Below, piece by piece: positions 59,922-64,000 of a stretch of 64,000 bases of DNA. Source of the DNA: Bacteroidales bacterium (GTDB lineage: Bacteria; Bacteroidota; Bacteroidia; Bacteroidales; F082); NCBI GenBank assembly GCA_017395365.1, contig JAFPUN010000015.1, positions 22,074-86,073 on the forward strand, written 5' to 3'. The notes under the pieces are model-generated. The model made no database searches, was not told the origin of the DNA, and was given only the letters and a program-made list of their open reading frames with translations. The position numbers were made by a program, and so were the translations under genes. Each line of letters opens with the position of its first letter. Position 1 is the first letter of the stretch.

Positions 59922-60866
59922 TCAATCCACATTCACCTTTTCCGAAATGGAATACACCCGCTTGTCGCGCTGTGTCGATGTGATCATCTCGGCCAGGAAG
60001 CCCGTCGAGAAGAGCTGCACACCGATGATGATGGCCAGAAGGGCGAAATAGAACAGCGGACGGCGCGTCATGCCATACACATGCATGAAGAGTCTCGTGC
60101 AAGCCAGATATACGGCGATGCCGAAACCGGCCAAGAAGGTGATCGAGCCCAGCAAGCCGAAGAAGTGCATCGGCCGGTTGCTGAACTTCGAGATGAAGTT
60201 GATGGTGATCAGGTCGAGATAGCCACGGATAAAACGGCTCAAGCCGAACTTGCTGCTACCGTATTTGCGTTTCTGATGGTGTACCACCTTCTCCCCTATG
60301 TGGCCGAAGCCGTTCATCTTGGCGATGACGGGGATGTAACGGTGCATCTCGCCGTACACCTGGATGTTCTTCACCACCTCGTTGCGATAGGCCTTGAGGC
60401 CGCAGTTGAAATCGTGCAGCTTGATGCCCGACATCCTGCGCGTGGTCCAATTGAAGAATTTGGAAGGGATGTTTTTCATCAGCTTGGAGTCGTAACGCAC
60501 CTTCTTCCAGCCCGAAACGAGGTCATAGCCGTCCTCTTTGATCATCTTGTAGAGTTCGGGGATCTCATCGGGGCTGTCCTGGAGGTCGGCATCCATGGTG
60601 ATGACCACATCGCCTTCGACAACCTTGAAGCCTTCGTTCAGCGCGGGCGACTTGCCGTAGTTCCTCCTGAAGCGCAAGGCTTTCACATTGGGATTGGCTT
60701 CCGCAAGGCCTTGGATGATGGCCCAAGAGTTGTCGGTAGAGCCATCGTCGACGAAGACGATTTCATAGGAAAAGCCATGCTCGTCCATCACGCGACGGAT
60801 CCATGCCTCCAACTCGGGCAGCGACTCGGCTTCATTCAGCAAGGGGACAACAACTGATATATCCAT
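59922..60866 (-). CDS. GT2 glycosyltransferase, membrane-anchored
   Basis: The 314-residue protein has a GT-A fold with MDISVVVPLLNEAESLPEL, FVDDGSTDNSW, the metal-binding ITMDADLQDSP and an acceptor-side QKRKYGSSKFG. Two C-terminal helices (FFGLLGSITFLAGFGIAVYLA and LFYFALLAIIIGVQLFSTGFLAEM) anchor it in the inner membrane. The layout is that of dolichol/undecaprenyl-phosphate mannosyl- or glucosyltransferases (DPM1/GtrB/ArnC type), which make lipid-linked sugars for envelope glycans. No glycan cluster is adjacent. Confidence 0.9.
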   Translation of the reverse strand: MDISVVVPLLNEAESLPELEAWIRRVMDEHGFSYEIVFVDDGSTDNSWAIIQGLAEANPNVKALRFRRNYGKSPALNEGFKVVEGDVVITMDADLQDSPDEIPELYKMIKEDGYDLVSGWKKVRYDSKLMKNIPSKFFNWTTRRMSGIKLHDFNCGLKAYRNEVVKNIQVYGEMHRYIPVIAKMNGFGHIGEKVVHHQKRKYGSSKFGLSRFIRGYLDLITINFISKFSNRPMHFFGLLGSITFLAGFGIAVYLACTRLFMHVYGMTRRPLFYFALLAIIIGVQLFSTGFLAEMITSTQRDKRVYSISEKVNVD

Positions 60867-60872
60867 ATTCTT

Positions 60873-60951
60873 TTGACTTCGGGACTTCGAGACTTCGAGA
60901 CTTCGGGGCTTTGCTGTCTCGCAGTCCCGTAGTCTCGCAGTCTCGTGTCAA
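60873..60951. repeat. Inverted word array (GAGACTTC type) between GT2 gene and serS
   Basis: Left arm 60873-60909 (TTGACTTCGGGACTTCGAGA and onward) and right arm 60916-60951 (GTCTCGCAGTCCCGTAGTCTC and onward, ending GTGTCAA) are complementary around a 6-base centre. Each arm has four words of 8-9 bases. It ends three bases before the serS stop codon. Confidence 0.75.
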
Positions 60952-60953
60952 TA

Positions 60954-62231
60954 CTATCTAATTTCGGTTTTTCCGCCCATGTAGGGTTGCAGGGCTTTCG
61001 GGATGGCGACGCTGCCGTCGGCCCGGAGGTTGTTCTCCAAGAAGGCGATCAACATGCGCGGCGGGGCGACCACCGTATTGTTCAAGGTGTGGGCGAAGTA
61101 GTTGCCGTTCTTGCCCTTGATCCTGATCTTCAGGCGGCGTGCCTGGGCATCGCCAAGATAGGAGCAGCTGCCCACCTCGAAGTATTTCTTCTGGCGCGGC
61201 GACCATGCCTCCACATCGAGCGATTTCACCTTCAGGTCGGCCAAGTCGCCCGAGCAGCACTCCAGCGTACGGACGGGGATGTCCATCGAGCGGAACAGGT
61301 CAACGGTGTTCTTCCACATCTGCTCGTACCAGTAGTCGGCGTCCTCTTGTTTGCAAAGCACCACCATCTCCTGTTTCTCGAACTGGTGGATACGGTACAC
61401 GCCGCGCTCCTCGATGCCGTGGGCGCCTTTCTCCTTGCGGAAGCAGGGCGAATAGCTCGTCAGCGTGAGCGGCAGGCTCTCTTCGGGCACGATCTGGTCG
61501 ATGAACTTACCGATCATCGAGTGCTCGCTGGTGCCGATGAGATAGAGGTCCTCGCCTTCGATCTTGTACATCATGGCGTCCATCTCGGCGAAACTCATCA
61601 CACCGGAGACGATCTCGCTGCGCACCATGAAAGGCGGGATGCAGTAGGTGAAGCCACGGTCGATCATGAAGTCGCGGGCATAGGTGATGACGGCGGAATG
61701 CAGGCGCGCGATGTCGCCCATGAGGTAATAGAAGCCGTTACCAGCCACGCGGTGGGCCGAATCCAGATCCAAGCCGTTGAACTTGGCCATGATGTCGGCA
61801 TGGTAAGGCACCTCGAAATCGGGCACCACGGGTTCGCCGAAGCGTTCCTTCTCCACATTGAAGGTGTCGTCCTTCCCTACCGGCACCTCGGGGGCGATGA
61901 TGTTGGGGATGGCGTACATCACCTTGGTGAGCTGTTCCATGAGCGAGGTCTGCTGCTTACCGAGTTGTTCCAACTCTTGGGCGTTGGCTTCGACGAGTTT
62001 CTTCATCTCGTTGGCTTTTTCGACTTCCTTGTTCTTGAACAGGATGCCGATTTCCTTCGAGATGGAGTTGCGTTGCGAGCGCAGGTCGTCGGCGCGTTGT
62101 TGGCATTCGCAATATTGGGTGTACAGGTTGATGGCCTCGTCGACGAGAGGCAGCTTGCTGTCCTGGAATTTCTTCTTGATGTTCTCCCTGACCACGTCGG
62201 GGTTCTTGACTAAAAACTTAATGTCTATCAT
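60954..62231 (-). CDS. serS: Serine-tRNA ligase
   Basis: The 425-residue protein matches bacterial SerRS: MIDIKFLVKNPDVVRENIKKK and the antiparallel coiled-coil arm (about residues 30-100), then class II motifs including FTYCIPPFMVRSEIV, SEHSMIGKF, YSPCFRKEKGAHG for motif 2, and NNTVVAPPRMLIAFLENN for motif 3. It charges tRNA-Ser with serine. The TATCTTTG promoter lies about 30 bases upstream. The gene is followed by the GAGACTTC word array. Confidence 0.97.
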   Translation of the reverse strand: MIDIKFLVKNPDVVRENIKKKFQDSKLPLVDEAINLYTQYCECQQRADDLRSQRNSISKEIGILFKNKEVEKANEMKKLVEANAQELEQLGKQQTSLMEQLTKVMYAIPNIIAPEVPVGKDDTFNVEKERFGEPVVPDFEVPYHADIMAKFNGLDLDSAHRVAGNGFYYLMGDIARLHSAVITYARDFMIDRGFTYCIPPFMVRSEIVSGVMSFAEMDAMMYKIEGEDLYLIGTSEHSMIGKFIDQIVPEESLPLTLTSYSPCFRKEKGAHGIEERGVYRIHQFEKQEMVVLCKQEDADYWYEQMWKNTVDLFRSMDIPVRTLECCSGDLADLKVKSLDVEAWSPRQKKYFEVGSCSYLGDAQARRLKIRIKGKNGNYFAHTLNNTVVAPPRMLIAFLENNLRADGSVAIPKALQPYMGGKTEIR

Positions 62232-62261
62232 AGGAGTAGTCTATTTCTTCGTAAAAACGGG

Positions 62262-62269
62262 CAAAGATA
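62262..62269 (-). promoter_or_regulatory. -7 box TATCTTTG for serS
   Basis: A minus-strand consensus box 31 bases from the serS ATG. Confidence 0.7.
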
Positions 62270-62337
62270 GTAAAAAACACAATACAGAAAAACCAAGAAC
62301 TCTTTTAGGGTCAAACCATTATCCACCAATTGCATAG

Positions 62338-62421
62338 TATTTTTGCCGAAAAACGGACATTTTTATATGATTTTATTGCCGAAAAACGGACATTTTTATT
62401 TATTTTTGTTGCCGAAAAACG
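62338..62421 (+). promoter_or_regulatory. Three 33-bp iterons forming promoter/operator of the ATPase gene
   Basis: TTGCCGAAAAACGGACATTTTTAT occurs at 62343 and 62376, and its first 13 bases at 62409, exactly 33 bases apart. Each core TTGCCGAAAAACGG is part-palindromic (CCGaaaaaCGG). TATTTTTG -7 boxes lie at 62338-62345 and 62401-62408. The ATPase ATG is at 62443. Confidence 0.75.
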
Positions 62422-62442
62422 AATAATAAAGCAACTATTAGT

Positions 62443-63789
62443 ATGATTTACAGAAAAATAGATAGTTTTCTAAAGAATTGGACTAATTCTTCCCCAAAAA
62501 AAGCGCTTCTGATTACTGGTGCACGACAAGTCGGAAAGACCTATTCTATCAGGAAAGCCTTGAAGGAAAATGCCTCTTCTTTTGTCGAAATCAACTTCTT
62601 GGAGGATGAAACTGCAATACAGCTTTTCCAGCGATCCACCAATGCCAAAGACCTTTTGCGCGGCCTTTCGGTACTTGTCGGGAAGCCTTTGATGAAAGGG
62701 GAAACCGTCATTTTCTTCGATGAAGTGCAATGCTGCAAGGAAATCGTCAGCGCAATAAAATTCCTTGTCGACGAAGGCAGTTACAAATACATCATGAGTG
62801 GCTCGCTTCTTGGCGTGGAACTGAAAGACATTCGCTCGTTCCCTGTAGGTTATTTAGACATTGTGACCATGTATCCACTTGATTTTGAAGAGTTCATGAA
62901 GGCCAACAGTTTTTCCGACGAAGTCATTGAGCATTTGAGAAGCGGATATACAAGCCTCTCCCCTGTCGATGATTTCATCCACCAGCAGACCATGAAACTT
63001 TTCCATCTATACCTCATCGTTGGCGGGATGCCTGCCGCAGTTGACATCTACTTGAAAACCAACAATATTGCCAAAGTCATAGAGGTCCAAAAATCAATCA
63101 TTGAGCTATACAAGAAGGACATTGCCCAATACGATCCCAAGGAAAAACTCTATTTAAACGAGATTCTAACACTAATCCCATCTGAAATCAACAACAAGAA
63201 CAAACGTTTTGTGTTGAAAAACCTGAATGAGAACCAGAAATTCAGCCGATACGAAAACCGTTTTCTTTGGCTGAGGGATGCAGGTGTCGCCTTGCCTACT
63301 TATTGCGCCAACGAACCCGCGCTGCCATTGATGCTTTCCAAGTCGCGCAACCTCTTCAAACTGTTCTTGAACGACATAGGGTTGCTTTGCGCCATGTATG
63401 CCAACGGACTGCAACTGAAGATTTTGCAAGGCGAAATCAACATCAATTACGGAGCAATTTATGAGAACTTTGTCGCCCAAGAACTAACCGCCCACCAATT
63501 CGACCTATATTATTTCAACAGCAAGAAAAACGGCGAGATTGATTTCATGATTGAATACAACGGAGCTTTGCTGCCCATCGAAGTCAAGTCAGGAAAAAAC
63601 TACATCCGCCATGTCTCCATGACACATCTCCTCACCAATGAAGACTACGGCATAGCAAGGGGCATCATCCTACAAAACGAAAACATTTCCGTTAAGGGCA
63701 AAGCCGTGTATTTGCCCGTTTACATGACCATGTTCATCGAAAACCAACAAATTCCTGAAGATTTGGTATATCGGATTGAGGCTATTTGA
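62443..63789 (+). CDS. AAA_14/DUF4143 ATPase
   Basis: The N-terminal ATPase has Walker A GARQVGKT at residues 26-33 and Walker B VIFFDEVQ with Asp93 and Glu94, then an IMSGSLLG sensor. The C-terminal DUF4143 region ends in a PD-(D/E)XK-like core: NGEIDFMIEY, then LLPIEVKSGKN with the Glu-x-Lys. The length of 448 is usual. These stand-alone proteins are widespread and of unknown role; a nuclease-linked or selfish function has been suggested for related families, but nothing here proves it. The gene is lower in GC than serS beside it and sits between the iterons and the rRNA operon end. Confidence 0.9.
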   Translation: MIYRKIDSFLKNWTNSSPKKALLITGARQVGKTYSIRKALKENASSFVEINFLEDETAIQLFQRSTNAKDLLRGLSVLVGKPLMKGETVIFFDEVQCCKEIVSAIKFLVDEGSYKYIMSGSLLGVELKDIRSFPVGYLDIVTMYPLDFEEFMKANSFSDEVIEHLRSGYTSLSPVDDFIHQQTMKLFHLYLIVGGMPAAVDIYLKTNNIAKVIEVQKSIIELYKKDIAQYDPKEKLYLNEILTLIPSEINNKNKRFVLKNLNENQKFSRYENRFLWLRDAGVALPTYCANEPALPLMLSKSRNLFKLFLNDIGLLCAMYANGLQLKILQGEININYGAIYENFVAQELTAHQFDLYYFNSKKNGEIDFMIEYNGALLPIEVKSGKNYIRHVSMTHLLTNEDYGIARGIILQNENISVKGKAVYLPVYMTMFIENQQIPEDLVYRIEAI

Positions 63790-63848
63790 ACAAATACACC
63801 CATAATAATGCCTCAACCCATAATCGAACATACCCTTAAAAACAGATA

Positions 63849-63874
63849 AGCCCGCCAGCAGATGCTGACGGGCT
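63849..63874 (-). terminator. Terminator of the rRNA operon
   Basis: Arms 63849-63860 (AGCCCGCCAGCA) and 63863-63874 form a 12-bp stem with one G-U pair in the minus-strand RNA, followed by TTATCTGTTTTTAAGG on the minus strand, just past the 5S gene. Confidence 0.8.
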
Positions 63875-63885
63875 CTCCGTTGTGG

Positions 63886-63996
<111 letters not shown>

Positions 63997-64000
63997 TCAA

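Noticed and set aside
60945-62213. 422-codon frame opposite serS
   Set aside because: serS is unambiguous by class II motifs; the antisense frame is a shadow.

Overview
The window looks like chromosomal DNA from a member of the Bacteroidales, probably an uncultured gut-type lineage. The evidence is the Bacteroidetes -7 promoter box TAnnTTTG (very often TATCTTTGC) ahead of many genes, a surface protein with a type IX secretion C-terminal domain, BspA-like and FISUMP-like lipoproteins, DUF4831, a BT_3928-like protein, type B ribosomal protein L31 and a tricorn-type S41 protease. The species cannot be fixed from this sequence. Most of the window is GC-rich housekeeping DNA. The first 7 kb and the last gene are visibly more AT-rich.

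Left accessory region (1 to about 10 kb). A plus-strand operon enters from the left edge. It encodes a caspase-like protease with a C-terminal membrane anchor (5' end missing), a five-helix membrane protein, and a membrane-anchored TPR-CHAT protease. Facing it is a minus-strand cassette of two DUF488 proteins, a small membrane protein and, after a strong hairpin, a protein resembling the dual-OB (DuOB) family. Then comes decayed DNA: a WYL-regulator 3' remnant, an ordered set of co-varying palindromes, an 11-bp-period repeat array ahead of a Bacteroidales protein of unknown function, an rpe fragment, a rhuM pseudogene and a MazEF-like toxin-antitoxin pair.

Core region (10 to 62 kb). In order: rpe; an archaeal-type ATPase/DUF234 gene; pepD with a histone-H1-like tail; a Fic protein; tricorn protease; three leucine-rich-repeat proteins; folP-cdaA; parC-lipoprotein; dnaN; the tpiA-prmA-giant secreted protein operon; a beta-barrel protein; an esterase-LysM protein and an acyl-ACP thioesterase; an ABC permease, a BT_3928-like protein and DUF1599; a type IX-secreted adhesin-like protein; an OppA-type lipoprotein; lon; rpmE2; a rhuM-FISUMP pair; serC-serA-DUF1015; a nitroreductase lipoprotein; xerD; kdsA; DUF4831; a sodium-solute symporter; DUF486; an acidic ExoX-C-like protein; a GT2 glycosyltransferase; and serS. 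The right end has an AAA/DUF4143 ATPase behind three 33-bp iterons, then the 5S rRNA of a minus-strand rRNA operon.

Two points stand out. The first is the left-hand caspase/CHAT operon facing the DUF488/DuOB cassette, which looks like a defence or programmed-death island. The second is a recurrent intergenic architecture found at eight or nine sites: short words repeated several times on one strand are followed by the reverse complement of the same array. The word differs from site to site but the foldback is kept.
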